Positions 32,703-42,294 of a stretch of 64,000 nucleotides of DNA are shown here, in pieces. A program made the translations under genes and the position numbers. How positions within the stretch are numbered: the first letter of the stretch is position 1; each line of letters begins with the position of its first letter. The stretch covers positions 124,001-188,000 of the forward strand of contig NZ_JARVSC010000009.1 in NCBI RefSeq assembly GCF_030209375.1. The letters are read 5' to 3'. The stretch is from Plantibacter sp. ME-Dv--P-122b (GTDB lineage: Bacteria; Actinomycetota; Actinomycetes; Actinomycetales; Microbacteriaceae). The notes below the pieces were generated by a model, which did not search any database, was not told the origin of the DNA, and saw only the letters and a list, made by a program, of their open reading frames with translations.

Positions 32703-34378
32703 CGGAGTCCACGCCTTCCGCGAAGCCTGAGCGCTCGCCGTCGGACCGTCGCAAATGGTTCGGTCTCGTCGTCATCAGCATCGCCGTCGCCCTCATCATC
32801 GTCGACTCGACGATCGTCAACGTGGCGATCCCGTCGATCGTCGACGACCTCGGGATCTCCTCGACCCAGGTGCAGTGGGTCCAGGAGTCCTACACGCTCG
32901 TCTTCGCCGCACTGCTCATCGTGTTCGGCACGCTCGCCGACCGGTTCGGCCGTCGTCGCATGCTGCTCGTCGGCATCGTGGTCTTCGCCGGAGCCTCCGT
33001 CTTCGCCGCCCTCGCGGCGACAGGCGACCTCCTGATCCTGTCCCGGGTCATCCAGGGCGTCGGCGGCGCGATGATCCTGCCGACGACCCTCTCGATCATC
33101 AACGCGACCTTCCGAGGTCGCGACCGTGCGATCGCCTTCGCGGTGTGGGGCTCCACGATCGGGGGCATGGTGGCGGTCGGTCCGCTCCTCGGCGGCTGGC
33201 TCACCACCGACTTCTCCTGGCGCTGGGCGTTCGGGATCAACGTGCCGCTCGGTGTCCTCATCATCGTCGGACTCCTCCTGTTCGTGGTGGAGTCACGGGA
33301 ACCCGCGACCGACCGCATCGACGTCGTCGGCGCCGTCCTGTCGATCCTGACGAGCGCGTCCCTCGTCTACGGACTCATCGAGGGCCGGAGTCTCGGGTGG
33401 TGGCTCACGGACAACCCGCTCGTCATCGGGGACTGGACCTGGCCGTTCAGCCTCTCCCCGGTACCCGTGGCACTCATGGTCACGGTCGTCGCAGGTCTTG
33501 CGTTCGTCCTCTGGGGACGCCACCGGATGCGCCAGGGGCGCAGCACGATCATCGCGTTCTCCCTGTTCTCGCTGCCGTCGTTCCGGAACGGCAACATCGC
33601 CGCCCTCATCGTCTCGCTGGGGGAGTTCGGCATCATCCTCTCGCTGCCGATCTGGCTCCAGTTCGTCCTCGGCTACAGCGCACTGCAGACCGGACTGATC
33701 CTCCTGGCGCTCGCGATCGGTTCCTTCGTCGCGAGCGGGTTCGCCGGCGCGTTCGGCAACCGGGTCGCGCCCGTCCTCATCGTCCGCGTCGGTATCGTCG
33801 CGGAGATCATCGGCGTCGCGGGCATCGGGCTGGTCGTCGGGCCGGCCACCGAATGGTTCGCGATCGTGCCGTTCCTGTTCGTCTACGGCTTCGGCGTCGG
33901 TCTCGCCACCGCACAGCTGACGGGCGTCGTCCTGAAGGACGTGCCCGTCGAGCAGAGCGGCCAGGGCTCCGGGACGCAGAGCACGGCCAGGCAGATCGGC
34001 TCGGCACTCGGTATCGCCGTCCTCGGGACCATCCTCTTCGTGAGCACGGCGTCGGTCCTCGACGGACGACTCGAGGACGCCGGTGTGCCGGCCGCGCAGC
34101 GCGACACCCTCGTGACGAGCGTCGTCGACAGCTCGGGTGCCGCCATCGCCGGTCTCGACGCGAACCCGGCGACGGCGACGGTGGCCGACGACGCCAGGAT
34201 CGCCCTGTCGGACGGCACCCGCTTCGCAGCGTTCGCGGCCGCAGGATTCCTGGCGGTCGGCTTCCTCGCCACCCTGTCGCTCGGCGCCGGGCGCCGGGAG
34301 GACCGACCGGGCGAAGCCGGAGCACGAGGGGACGGGACGGACTCCTCCGAGACGTACGACCCGACCCCGCGGACGTAG
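32699..34378 (+). CDS. MFS drug exporter, DHA2 (EmrB/QacA) type
   Basis: The product is 559 residues with 14 predicted helices. DSTIVNVAIPSIVDDLGIS (motif D1), FGTLADRFGRRRMLLVG (motif A), RVIQGVGGAMILPTTLS (motif B) and GSTIGGMVAVGPLLGGW (motif C, antiporter) are all readable. LKDVPVEQSGQGSGTQSTARQ marks the helix 13-14 region. A 40-residue charged tail closes the protein. It belongs to the proton-driven multidrug exporters; substrates cannot be read. The start at 32699 has no ribosome binding site and depends on the overlapping mini-frame. Confidence 0.88.
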   Translation: MTESTPSAKPERSPSDRRKWFGLVVISIAVALIIVDSTIVNVAIPSIVDDLGISSTQVQWVQESYTLVFAALLIVFGTLADRFGRRRMLLVGIVVFAGASVFAALAATGDLLILSRVIQGVGGAMILPTTLSIINATFRGRDRAIAFAVWGSTIGGMVAVGPLLGGWLTTDFSWRWAFGINVPLGVLIIVGLLLFVVESREPATDRIDVVGAVLSILTSASLVYGLIEGRSLGWWLTDNPLVIGDWTWPFSLSPVPVALMVTVVAGLAFVLWGRHRMRQGRSTIIAFSLFSLPSFRNGNIAALIVSLGEFGIILSLPIWLQFVLGYSALQTGLILLALAIGSFVASGFAGAFGNRVAPVLIVRVGIVAEIIGVAGIGLVVGPATEWFAIVPFLFVYGFGVGLATAQLTGVVLKDVPVEQSGQGSGTQSTARQIGSALGIAVLGTILFVSTASVLDGRLEDAGVPAAQRDTLVTSVVDSSGAAIAGLDANPATATVADDARIALSDGTRFAAFAAAGFLAVGFLATLSLGAGRREDRPGEAGARGDGTDSSETYDPTPRT

Positions 34379-34512
34379 GGGTCGAGGCCGCCTCACACCG
34401 TCGCCGGCGTCGCATCGGCCTCTCTAGGGACACAAGCACCCAGGTTCGACTGGGAGGCCCCCGTACAATCGTCACCGGACGGCTCCGCCCGAGCGGACCG
34501 TCCACACCGCCC

Positions 34513-36852
34513 ATGACACGCCACCGCCACCGCTCACGCCTCCTCAGCGCCCTCGCCGCAGCCGCGCTGTCGTTCGCCGTGGTGTCCGTCGGCGGCTGGT
34601 CCACGGGGTCCAGCGCGGTCGCCTCGCCCGAGCTGAGCGCGAACACGGCATCGACACCCGACGGCCTCGTGTCCGTGGAGGTGAGCCCGAGCGACGGGGG
34701 AGCGGTCGAACCCTCGTCCCTCACCTCGTTCGGCATCACGCTCACGAACGGCACCGACGCCGATCTCCCCGCCGGCTCCGTGTCCGTGGCGGTCACCACG
34801 GCGAGGATCACCGGCACGGCGACGCTCGACGCCTGGCTCGACACGACCGGGGCGGACGCGGCCGCGACGCCCGCCGGCACCACCGTGGTGCGGACGATCG
34901 ACATCCCCGAGCTCATCGCCGGACAGCAGTACGTCGTCAGCGGGCTCGACTTCACGCCTCCGGCGCTGGGGTTGGACGACACCGACGCGTGGGGCTCCTA
35001 CGGCGTCTCGGCCGGCTACGTCGCGGGTGACACCGCAGCCGGAGGTCGGACGGCGCTCGTCTGGCGGGCGCAAGGCCAACCCACGTCCGCCTCGGTCGCG
35101 CTCGTCGCTCCGCTCACCGTGCCCCTCAGCTACGGCGGACTCCTCGACGCGGACGAACTCACCGAGCTCACGGCCGACGACGGTGCGCTCACGACGGAGC
35201 TCGACGCACTCTTCGGCGAGCAGATCGCGCTCGGGATCGACCCACGCATCATCGCGTCCATCCGGGCGCTCGGCACGCGCGCACCGGAAAGCGCGGTCGC
35301 CTGGCTCGCCCGCCTCGAGGCCGCTCCGAACGAGACCTTCGCCCTCCAGTACGGCGACGCCGAACCCGCCGTGCAGGCCGAAGCCGGCCTCGACCGACTG
35401 CTGACCCCGAGCTCGTTCTCCTTCGCCCTGAACGTCGCCGACTTCCCCGTCGTGCAGCCGACCGAGACGCCCACCCCGACCGGGTCGCCGACCACCGGGC
35501 CCGACGACGTCCAGCCGACGCCGCAGGCCGGCTCCTCACCGGCCACGTCCACCGACCCGTCGGCGGCAGTCACTCCGTCGGAGGAACCGGCACCCACACC
35601 GAGCCCGTCCGGGACTCCCGGGCAGGCGGTGCCGACCGTTCCGACGATGGACGAGCTCCTCAGCTGGAGGTACTCGCTCCCCAGCATCGTGTGGGCGGGA
35701 GGTGCGGTGACCGATGCGGATCTCGCCGTCTTCGCAGCATCGGGTGGAACGGTCACGATGCTCGACTCCGCGAACACGACTGACACCGGACAGACCGTGC
35801 GCGCCTCGGCGACGGTCGGCACGGCGCAGACGCTGCTGTCCGACCACGGCCTCGCGGAGTCGCTGGGCGACGCCGCAGCCGCCACGACCGACGCCGCGTT
35901 CGAGAGCGCCATCGCCGACGTGAACGCGCGGGCGGCCGCCATCGGCACGGAGGGTTCGTCCGGCGGGACGGTCGTCGCCGTGCTGCCGCGCGGGGTGGAC
36001 GCGACCCTCCCCGCCCTCGGTGAAACCGTGAACGCGCTCCGCTCCCTGCCGGCCACGGCGCAGACCTCCCTGGCGGCGACGCTCGCCGAGCCCCCGGCCG
36101 CGGCGACGCTCGGGGCGATGGAACCCGACAGCGAACGCGTGTCCGACGTGCAGGTCCTCCTCGACGAGGAACAAGACGTCACCGCCTTCTCCTCGGTGCT
36201 CGACGAACCCGAGCTGCTGACCGGACGGGAGCGCGCCACCCTGCTCTCCAGCCTCGCGGCCGGCTGGCTGCGTGCGGAGGGCGACTGGGGATCGGCGGTC
36301 ACCGCGCAGCAGGAACGGACGAACACGGTCCTCGCGTCGGTGCGCGTCACCGACAGCAGTCGCATCAACATGGTCGGCGGCGAGGTGTCCCTGCCGTTCG
36401 CCGTGCGCAACGACCTGCCCTATCCCGTCACCGTGGTCATGGAGGCCTCACCGAGCAACGGTCGATTGAGCATCTCGGGTTCCGTGACGCAGGAGATCGC
36501 CGCGGACTCACGCGCCACCGTGCTCGTCCCGGTGCAGTCGCAGATCGGCAACGGCGACGTCACCCTCCGTCTGCAACTCTTCAGCACCAGCGGGCAGGCG
36601 ATCGGTGAGCAGTCCTTCGTGGGCGTGAACGTCCGCGCCGACTGGGAGGGCATCGGTGCCGTCGTCCTCGCCCTGCTCGTCGCCCTGCTGTTCGTCAGCG
36701 GTGTGGTCCGCATGGTGCTCAGCCGACGAGCCAAGCGACGCCGCTCGGGTGCCGCCTCCGCCGCCTCCGCGGATGCTCCGGACAGCGGTCAGCCCCCAGG
36801 CGGTGAGCCCCCGGTAGAGTCGTCACCCGGACGACAGGAGACGAATGGCTGA
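34513..36852 (+). CDS. DUF6049-family exported membrane protein, partner of MurJ
   Basis: The product is 779 residues: a signal peptide (about 1-38, LLSALAAAALSFAVVSVGGW), a large extracytoplasmic part with Ig-like beta domains, a Pro/Thr/Ser linker at about 315-376, and a single C-terminal helix (about 714-738) followed by a basic tail. Genes of this type precede murJ throughout actinobacteria, and here the two overlap by 8 bases, so a role in cell-wall precursor export is inferred. TACAAT at 34464-34469 is a likely -10 box. A long upstream open frame overlapping the exporter is not coding. Confidence 0.8.
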   Translation: MTRHRHRSRLLSALAAAALSFAVVSVGGWSTGSSAVASPELSANTASTPDGLVSVEVSPSDGGAVEPSSLTSFGITLTNGTDADLPAGSVSVAVTTARITGTATLDAWLDTTGADAAATPAGTTVVRTIDIPELIAGQQYVVSGLDFTPPALGLDDTDAWGSYGVSAGYVAGDTAAGGRTALVWRAQGQPTSASVALVAPLTVPLSYGGLLDADELTELTADDGALTTELDALFGEQIALGIDPRIIASIRALGTRAPESAVAWLARLEAAPNETFALQYGDAEPAVQAEAGLDRLLTPSSFSFALNVADFPVVQPTETPTPTGSPTTGPDDVQPTPQAGSSPATSTDPSAAVTPSEEPAPTPSPSGTPGQAVPTVPTMDELLSWRYSLPSIVWAGGAVTDADLAVFAASGGTVTMLDSANTTDTGQTVRASATVGTAQTLLSDHGLAESLGDAAAATTDAAFESAIADVNARAAAIGTEGSSGGTVVAVLPRGVDATLPALGETVNALRSLPATAQTSLAATLAEPPAAATLGAMEPDSERVSDVQVLLDEEQDVTAFSSVLDEPELLTGRERATLLSSLAAGWLRAEGDWGSAVTAQQERTNTVLASVRVTDSSRINMVGGEVSLPFAVRNDLPYPVTVVMEASPSNGRLSISGSVTQEIAADSRATVLVPVQSQIGNGDVTLRLQLFSTSGQAIGEQSFVGVNVRADWEGIGAVVLALLVALLFVSGVVRMVLSRRAKRRRSGAASAASADAPDSGQPPGGEPPVESSPGRQETNG

Positions 36853-38461
36853 CGGCATCGGCAGGGCGAGCGCGCTCCTCGCCTCGGGAACCCTCGTCTC
36901 CCGACTGCTCGGCTTCGTCAAGGCGATCCTCGTGGCTCAGGCCATCGGCGTCCTGGTCATCGGCGACACCTTCGCGATCGCCAACCAGCTCCCGAACACG
37001 ATCTACGTCATCATCGGTGGCGGCGTGCTGAGCGCGGTACTCGTGCCGCAGATCGTCCGTGCGGGGATCCATGCCGACGGTGGCAACGCGTACATCAACA
37101 AGCTCGTCACCATCACCCTCGTCTTCATCGGTGGGGCCACCGCGCTCATCACCCTGCTCGCACCCGTGTTCGTGTTCATCGTCGCCGCGACGCTGTCGCC
37201 TGAGCAGTTCGCGCTCGCGACGGCGTTCGCCTACTGGTGTCTCCCGCAGATCCTGTTCTACGCGCTCTACACCGTCCTCGGGGAGGTCCTGAACGCACGC
37301 AAGATGTTCGGGCCGTTCACCTGGGCACCGGTGCTCAACAACGTCATCGCGATCGCCGGGTTGATCGCCTTCATCACCCTGTACGGCAGCGGCGACCTCG
37401 CGGTCAGCGAGTGGACCGACGGCCGAACAGTGCTCCTCGCAGGCTCCGCCACCCTCGGCGTCGTCGTCCAGGCCGCCTTCCTCATGCTGTTCTGGCGTCG
37501 AGCCGGACTGCGTTTCCGACCGGACTTCCACTGGCGAGGCGTCGGCCTCCGCGCCACTGGGCGGATCGCCAGCTGGACCTTCGGCATGCTGCTCCTGACG
37601 ACCGGTGCGGGGATCGTCGAAACCCAGATCGTCGCTTCCGTGAGCAAGCAGGGACCCTCGGTCGCGATCCTCAACTACGCCTGGCTGATCTTCATGCTTC
37701 CGCACTCGATCATCACCGTCTCGATCGCGACGGCCTATTTCACGCGGATGAGCGAGCACGCGCAGGGCACACGCGATCGCGGACGGGACATCCAGCGGCT
37801 GCAGGCCGACATCTCCGGGGCCATCCGCGTCGTGAGCGTCCTCATCGTGCTCGCAGCGGCCGTGATCATGGTGGTCGCCGTGCCGTTCGGCAGTGTCTTC
37901 GCCGAGACGTTCGAACAGGCACAGGCGATGGGCGGCATCATCATCGCGTTCGTCATCGGACTCGTGCCCTTCTGCATCCTCTTCGTCCTCCAGCGCGCCT
38001 TCTACGCCCTCGGAGACACGAAGACGCCCTTCTTCTTCACCCTGTTCCAGACCCTCCTGTTCATCCTCCTGGCGCTGATCGTGCTCCTGGTCCTCCCGCC
38101 GCATCTGGTGGGCGCTGGCGTCGCACTCGCCATCACCATCGCGTGTATCGCGCAGACCGTGGTCGCCGCACTGCTGCTCCGTCGCCGGCTGGGGGGTCTC
38201 GACGGCCGGCGCATCGTCCTGAGCCTGGTGCGATTCATCGCGGCCGCCGTGCCTGCGGCCGTGGTCGGCGTCGTCGTGCTGCTGCTGCTCGGCGGTGTCA
38301 GCGAGGAGGGCTTCCCGACCGCCACGATCCCCGGCGCCATCGTCACCATGGCCGTCATCGGAGCGGTGATGGCCGCCGTGTACCTCGCGGTGCTGGCCCT
38401 CCTGCGCACACCGGAGCTCAAGGCTGCCTTGGCGCCGGTCCTCGCCCGGTTCGGGCGCTGA
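36845..38461 (+). CDS. murJ: Lipid II flippase MurJ (MviN)
   Basis: The product is 538 residues with 14 membrane helices of the MOP superfamily. ASGTLVSRLLGFVKAILVAQAIG at the N-terminus and the LPNTIYVIIGGGVLSAVLVPQIVR segment are the MurJ signatures; Arg in SRLLGF and in the PQIVR region line the lipid II cavity. The protein moves lipid II to the outer face of the membrane for peptidoglycan synthesis. It overlaps DUF6049 by 8 bases, so both are translated together. There is no pseudokinase extension of the mycobacterial MviN type. Confidence 0.93.
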   Translation: MADGIGRASALLASGTLVSRLLGFVKAILVAQAIGVLVIGDTFAIANQLPNTIYVIIGGGVLSAVLVPQIVRAGIHADGGNAYINKLVTITLVFIGGATALITLLAPVFVFIVAATLSPEQFALATAFAYWCLPQILFYALYTVLGEVLNARKMFGPFTWAPVLNNVIAIAGLIAFITLYGSGDLAVSEWTDGRTVLLAGSATLGVVVQAAFLMLFWRRAGLRFRPDFHWRGVGLRATGRIASWTFGMLLLTTGAGIVETQIVASVSKQGPSVAILNYAWLIFMLPHSIITVSIATAYFTRMSEHAQGTRDRGRDIQRLQADISGAIRVVSVLIVLAAAVIMVVAVPFGSVFAETFEQAQAMGGIIIAFVIGLVPFCILFVLQRAFYALGDTKTPFFFTLFQTLLFILLALIVLLVLPPHLVGAGVALAITIACIAQTVVAALLLRRRLGGLDGRRIVLSLVRFIAAAVPAAVVGVVVLLLLGGVSEEGFPTATIPGAIVTMAVIGAVMAAVYLAVLALLRTPELKAALAPVLARFGR

Positions 38462-38524
38462 CACCCACGCGTCGACACCACCTCATGCACACCGGCTGAG
38501 AGCTGCCCGAGGCCCCGGGGGAGC

Positions 38525-38550
38525 GGAATAGCGGCCGGTTAGGATGTGTT
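38525..38550 (+). promoter_or_regulatory. SigR-type (thiol-stress ECF sigma) promoter of trxBA
   Basis: GGAAT at 38525-38529 and GTT at 38548-38550 are separated by 18 bases, as in the GGAAT-N18/19-GTT promoters of SigR in streptomycetes and SigH in mycobacteria. In those organisms trxB is a direct target. A TAGGAT hexamer (38540-38545) inside it could give basal transcription. Confidence 0.6.
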
Positions 38551-38611
38551 ACACCACTCGGAACCCCGGAACCCACCTGGTCCGGGAGCCCACGAACCAC
38601 TGAGGAGCATC

Positions 38612-39622
38612 GTGCGTCAGGTCATCATCATCGGATCAGGACCCGCCGGCTACACCGCGGCGATCTACGCTGCCCGTGCCTCGCTGCAGCCGCTGCTCGT
38701 CGCGTCATCGGTCGAGGCCGGCGGCGAGCTCATGAACACCACCGAGATCGAGAACTTCCCCGGCTTCCCCGAGGGCATCCAGGGCCCCGAGCTCATGATG
38801 AAGCTCCAGGAACAGGCCGAGCGGTTCGGCACCGAGGTCCTCTACGACGACGTCACCGAGCTCAAGCTCGACGGCGACGTCAAGACGGTCACGCTCGGCA
38901 ACGGACAGGTGCACGAGGCACACACCGTGATCTTCGCCACCGGCTCCGCCTACCGCAAGCTCGGTCTGCACGACGAAGAGCGACTCTCCGGCCACGGTGT
39001 GTCCTGGTGCGCCACCTGCGACGGCTTCTTCTTCAAGGAGAAGACGATCGCGGTCATCGGCGGCGGCGACAGCGCCATGGAAGAGGCCACCTTCCTCACG
39101 CGGTTCGCGTCGAAGGTCTACGTCATCCACCGCAAGGACACCCTCCGCGCGTCGAAGATCATGCAGGACCGCGCGTTCGCGAATGAGAAGATCGAGTTCA
39201 TCTGGAACAGCGAAGTCGCCGGCATCACCGGTGCCGACGCGGTCGACGGCGTGACGCTGCGCTCGACCACCGACGGCACGGAGACCCATCTGCCGCTCGG
39301 TGGCCTGTTCATCGCGATCGGCAACGACCCGCGGACGCACCTCATCCACGGCCAGCTGGAGCTCGCGCCCGAGGGCACGATCGCCGTCAAGGGCCGCTCG
39401 TCGAAGACCAACCTCCCCGGCGTCTTCGCCGCGGGCGACGTCATCGACCCCACGTACCGACAGGCCATCACCGCGGCCGGCAGCGGCACCATCGCCGCCC
39501 TCGACGCGGAGCACTACCTCGCAGACCTCGAGCAGGCTGCCGGGGAAGCGTCGGCCATCGGCGAAGCACAGACGGCCGGTCGTCCGCAGCCGGCCGACCC
39601 CGTGCTCACCACCACCGTTTGA
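38612..39622 (+). CDS. trxB: Thioredoxin reductase
   Basis: The product is 336 residues. Motifs are: VIIIGSGPAGYTAA for FAD binding, WCATCDG (redox cysteines near 133 and 136), GGGDSAMEEA for NADPH binding and GVFAAGDVID for the second FAD motif. It reduces thioredoxin with NADPH. The GTG at 38612 has GAGGAG 6 bases in front; upstream codons do not belong to the family. trxA follows after 45 bases, so both share the SigR-type promoter. No sigma factor gene lies between murJ and trxB, unlike in some relatives. Confidence 0.95.
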   Translation: MRQVIIIGSGPAGYTAAIYAARASLQPLLVASSVEAGGELMNTTEIENFPGFPEGIQGPELMMKLQEQAERFGTEVLYDDVTELKLDGDVKTVTLGNGQVHEAHTVIFATGSAYRKLGLHDEERLSGHGVSWCATCDGFFFKEKTIAVIGGGDSAMEEATFLTRFASKVYVIHRKDTLRASKIMQDRAFANEKIEFIWNSEVAGITGADAVDGVTLRSTTDGTETHLPLGGLFIAIGNDPRTHLIHGQLELAPEGTIAVKGRSSKTNLPGVFAAGDVIDPTYRQAITAAGSGTIAALDAEHYLADLEQAAGEASAIGEAQTAGRPQPADPVLTTTV

Positions 39623-39667
39623 TCGACGGCCAGGCTGTCGGCCTGGCCACCACGAAGGAGAACACTC

Positions 39668-39988
39668 ATGTCAGATGCAGTCACCGAGGCCACGTTCGAC
39701 GAACTGGTCATCAACAGCGACAAGCCCGTCCTCGTCGACTTCTGGGCCGCCTGGTGCGGTCCGTGTCGCGCGGTCGGCCCGATCCTCGACACGATCGGCT
39801 CTGAGAACAGCGACAAGATCACCGTCCTCAAGCTGAACGTCGACGAGAACCCGAACCTGGCCATGAAGTACCAGATCACCTCCATCCCCGCGATGAAGGT
39901 CTTCAAGGGCGGCGAGGTCGTGCAGACCGTCATCGGCGCCAAGCCGAAGGCAGCACTCGAGAAGGATCTCGCAGCTTTCCTTGCCTGA
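39668..39988 (+). CDS. trxA: Thioredoxin
   Basis: The product is 106 residues with the WCGPC active site at 29-33 and the cis-Pro loop SIPAMKVFKGG. It is the electron carrier reduced by the TrxB encoded just upstream and delivers electrons to ribonucleotide reductase and stress enzymes. GAAGGAG precedes the ATG by about 8 bases. A strong hairpin 20 bases downstream ends the operon. Confidence 0.97.
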   Translation: MSDAVTEATFDELVINSDKPVLVDFWAAWCGPCRAVGPILDTIGSENSDKITVLKLNVDENPNLAMKYQITSIPAMKVFKGGEVVQTVIGAKPKAALEKDLAAFLA

Positions 39989-40008
39989 TCAGGTTTTTCT
40001 GAACCAAC

Positions 40009-40040
40009 GAACCGCCCGGCTCATCAGAGCCGGGCGGTTC
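40009..40040 (+). terminator. Terminator of the trxBA operon
   Basis: A perfect 14-base stem (40009-40022 with 40027-40040) and a 4-base loop lie between trxA and the convergent parB. Confidence 0.8.
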
Positions 40041-40053
40041 TTCGTGGTCTAGG

Positions 40054-40069
40054 CGTTCCACGTGAAACA
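40054..40069. promoter_or_regulatory. parS: parS-like site 1
   Basis: CGTTCCACGTGAAACA matches the 16-base parS consensus TGTTTCACGTGAAACA at 14 positions. It lies between the trxBA terminator and parB. Confidence 0.8.
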
Positions 40070-40123
40070 TCCTTGATGATGATTCTGATCAGGGATTGTC
40101 AGTCACAAATCGCGCGCGTGGCA

Positions 40124-40206
40124 CTTCGACAAGCTCAGTGACCGAGATGGGGCGAACGTCCGCCGATCCAAGGATCCCACCGCCTTGGTCCCTGAGCTGG
40201 TCGAAG
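40124..40206. repeat. Intergenic inverted repeat, copy 1 of the CTTCGACAAGCTCAG family
   Basis: CTTCGACAAGCTCAGTGACC (start 40124) and GGTCCCTGAGCTGGTCGAAG (40187-40206) are near-complementary arms about 42 bases apart. The element is intergenic, between trxA and parB. Confidence 0.7.
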
Positions 40207-40236
40207 GGCGGAGGATCCTCTGGGCGGGTACGCCCA

Positions 40237-40252
40237 TGTTTCACGTGAAACA
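40237..40252. promoter_or_regulatory. parS: parS site 2, perfect match
   Basis: TGTTTCACGTGAAACA matches the parS consensus at all 16 positions. It lies 3 bases beyond the stop codon of parB. Confidence 0.93.
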
Positions 40253-40255
40253 GGG

Positions 40256-41314
40256 TCAGGAGGTCTGACCGAATCCCGACTCGCCAAGCTCGCTCAGAAT
40301 GCGGTTGAGGTCGGCGATGGTCGCGAACTCCACGACCATTTGGCCCTTCTTCGCACCGAGCGTCACCTTCACGCGGGTGTTCAGACGGTCGCCGAGACGG
40401 TCTGCGATCTCATCGAGTTGCCCGCGTCGCGATCCGGCCACCGGCCGCGGCTTCTTCGCCTGGACACCCTGCGCCGCCGCGGCCTCGGCCGCGCGCACGG
40501 ACAGGTCCTCGTTCACGATCTTGTCGGCCAAACGCTGCTGTGCCTCAGGATCGGTCAGCGACAGGATGGCACGCGCGTGTCCGGCGCTCAGCACGCCGGC
40601 GGCGACACGCTGCTGCACGGCCGCCGGCAGCTTGAGCAGGCGGATGGTGTTGCTGATCTGGGGACGTGACCGCCCGATGCGGTTGGCGAGCTCGTCCTGG
40701 GTGATGCCGAAGTCTGCCAGGAGCTGCTGGTAGGCAGAAGCCTCCTCGAGCGGGTTCAGTTCCGAGCGGTGCAGGTTCTCGAGCAGCGCATCGCGCAGCA
40801 TGTCCTCGTCGGCGGTGTCCTTGATGATCGCGGGGATACGGTCGAGACCCACCTCCTTCGAGGCACGAAGACGCCGCTCACCCATGATGAGCTCGTATCG
40901 TTCGTCGTCGCCGGGAATCGGCCGAACCACGATCGGCTGCAGTACGCCGACCTCGCGGATGCTCGTGACGAGTTCAGCGAGGTGGTCCTCATCGAACACC
41001 GTGCGCGGCTGGTTGGCGTTCGGCACGATCAGTTCGGGGGAGAGGTACGCCAGACGGGCACCGGGAACGGCCACGAGCTGCGGTCCATCGGCTGCGGTGA
41101 CAGGAGCGTCCGGTCCGGTGGGGGCGTCGACCGCCGCCGCCTCTGCTGCGGCCGCGTCCGCGGCGGCGGTCGCAGCGTCTTTCGCCGCCTTGCGGGCAGT
41201 GCCCTGGTTGTCGGGGAAGAAGACGTCGACGGGACGGTTCGCCTGCGAGTCTGAACTCGTCGTCGGAATGAGTGCACCGATCCCGCGACCGAGTCCAGTT
41301 CGTTTCGTTGCCAT
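40256..41314 (-). CDS. parB: Chromosome-partitioning protein ParB
   Basis: The product is 352 residues. KRTGLGRGIGALIP opens the protein. The ParB/Srx nucleotide-binding (CTPase) domain has LSPELIVPNANQPR and IMGERRLRASKE (the GERRxRA motif), followed by ENLHRSELNPLEEA and a helix-turn-helix, FGITQDELANRIGRSRPQISN, that reads parS. The C-terminus carries the dimer domain. ParB loads at parS, slides as a CTP-bound clamp and recruits SMC and ParA. Its start overlaps the parA stop by one base (TGATG), so the two are coupled. Confidence 0.96.
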   Translation of the reverse strand: MATKRTGLGRGIGALIPTTSSDSQANRPVDVFFPDNQGTARKAAKDAATAAADAAAAEAAAVDAPTGPDAPVTAADGPQLVAVPGARLAYLSPELIVPNANQPRTVFDEDHLAELVTSIREVGVLQPIVVRPIPGDDERYELIMGERRLRASKEVGLDRIPAIIKDTADEDMLRDALLENLHRSELNPLEEASAYQQLLADFGITQDELANRIGRSRPQISNTIRLLKLPAAVQQRVAAGVLSAGHARAILSLTDPEAQQRLADKIVNEDLSVRAAEAAAAQGVQAKKPRPVAGSRRGQLDEIADRLGDRLNTRVKVTLGAKKGQMVVEFATIADLNRILSELGESGFGQTS

Positions 41315-42294
41315 CAGTGACTGACTCCCTCAGGGTGGTTCGTATCGGGTGTATCGGAGGAGCCTGCGGCCCATCGGTTGGCGATCTCCGCCGCTGCTTC
41401 GAGATAGGACACCGCGCCGAGCGACGTGGGGTCGTAGCTGATGACGCTCTGCCCGAAGCTGGGCGCCTCGGAGATGCGCACCGCTCGTGGGATGACGGAT
41501 TCGAGGACCTGTCCCGTGAAGTGGTCCCGGACGTCCTGGGCCACCTGCTGTGCAAGGTTGGTGCGGCCGTCGTACATCGTCAAGAGAATGGTGCTGACGG
41601 CGAGCCCGGGGTTCAGGTGCCGTTGGATCAGCTGGATGCTACTGAGGAGCTGACTCAAGCCCTCGAGCGCGTAGTACTCGCACTGGATGGGGATGAGCAC
41701 CTCTTTGGCCGCAACGAAAGCATTGATCGTCAGGAGCCCGAGCGACGGTGGGCAATCGATCAGGACGTAGTGGAACGGCTCCTCGGCGTCCTGGATGAAC
41801 TGCTCGAGCGCCGTGCGGAGTCGGTGCTCACGGGCAACCTGCGATACGAGTTCGATCTCCGCACCGGCGAGATGAATCGTCGAGGGCGCGCAGAACAGCG
41901 TGGGGAACTCAGGGCTCTGCTGGACGACATCGGCCAGGGGGAAGTCGTCGATCAGGACGTCGTAGACGCTCGGGACGTCGGAATGGTGTTCGACGCCAAG
42001 TGCGGTGGACGCGTTCCCCTGAGGGTCCAGATCGATTACCAGGACACGCGCGCCCGAACGAGCGAGCGCGGCGCCGATGTTGACGGTGGTGGTCGTCTTG
42101 CCGACTCCACCCTTCTGGTTGGAGACCGTGAAGACCCGAGTGTGGTCGGGCGTCGGCAGGGTTGCGTGAGCCAAGGCTTTACGCCTCTCAGTCAAATGGT
42201 GGAGCTCGCGAGCCAACGGCGTGGACGCGTCGAAGGCGCTACCAACGGAGTCGCGCTCGGGAGCCGCGGAATGCGTTGGTTCGGGTTGTTTCAC
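41314..42294 (-). CDS. parA: Chromosome-partitioning ATPase ParA
   Basis: The product is about 326 residues. The deviant Walker A motif QKGGVGKTTTT, the Walker A' LVIDLDPQGNAST and Walker B YVLIDCPPSLG define a chromosomal ParA/Soj. It moves ParB-bound origins. The start is placed at GTG 42294, inside a parS site: AGAAGG lies 6 bases upstream and a TACGGT hexamer at 42332-42327 would start transcription beyond the alternative ATG at 42324. The first 50 residues are a poorly conserved tail before the TPLAREL segment. Confidence 0.93.
   Translation of the reverse strand: MKQPEPTHSAAPERDSVGSAFDASTPLARELHHLTERRKALAHATLPTPDHTRVFTVSNQKGGVGKTTTTVNIGAALARSGARVLVIDLDPQGNASTALGVEHHSDVPSVYDVLIDDFPLADVVQQSPEFPTLFCAPSTIHLAGAEIELVSQVAREHRLRTALEQFIQDAEEPFHYVLIDCPPSLGLLTINAFVAAKEVLIPIQCEYYALEGLSQLLSSIQLIQRHLNPGLAVSTILLTMYDGRTNLAQQVAQDVRDHFTGQVLESVIPRAVRISEAPSFGQSVISYDPTSLGAVSYLEAAAEIANRWAAGSSDTPDTNHPEGVSH

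Noticed and set aside
32755-34512. Long frame that joins upstream of the DUF6049 gene
   Set aside because: This part lies in another frame of the MFS exporter gene and is Arg/His-rich; the DUF6049 signal peptide begins at 34513.
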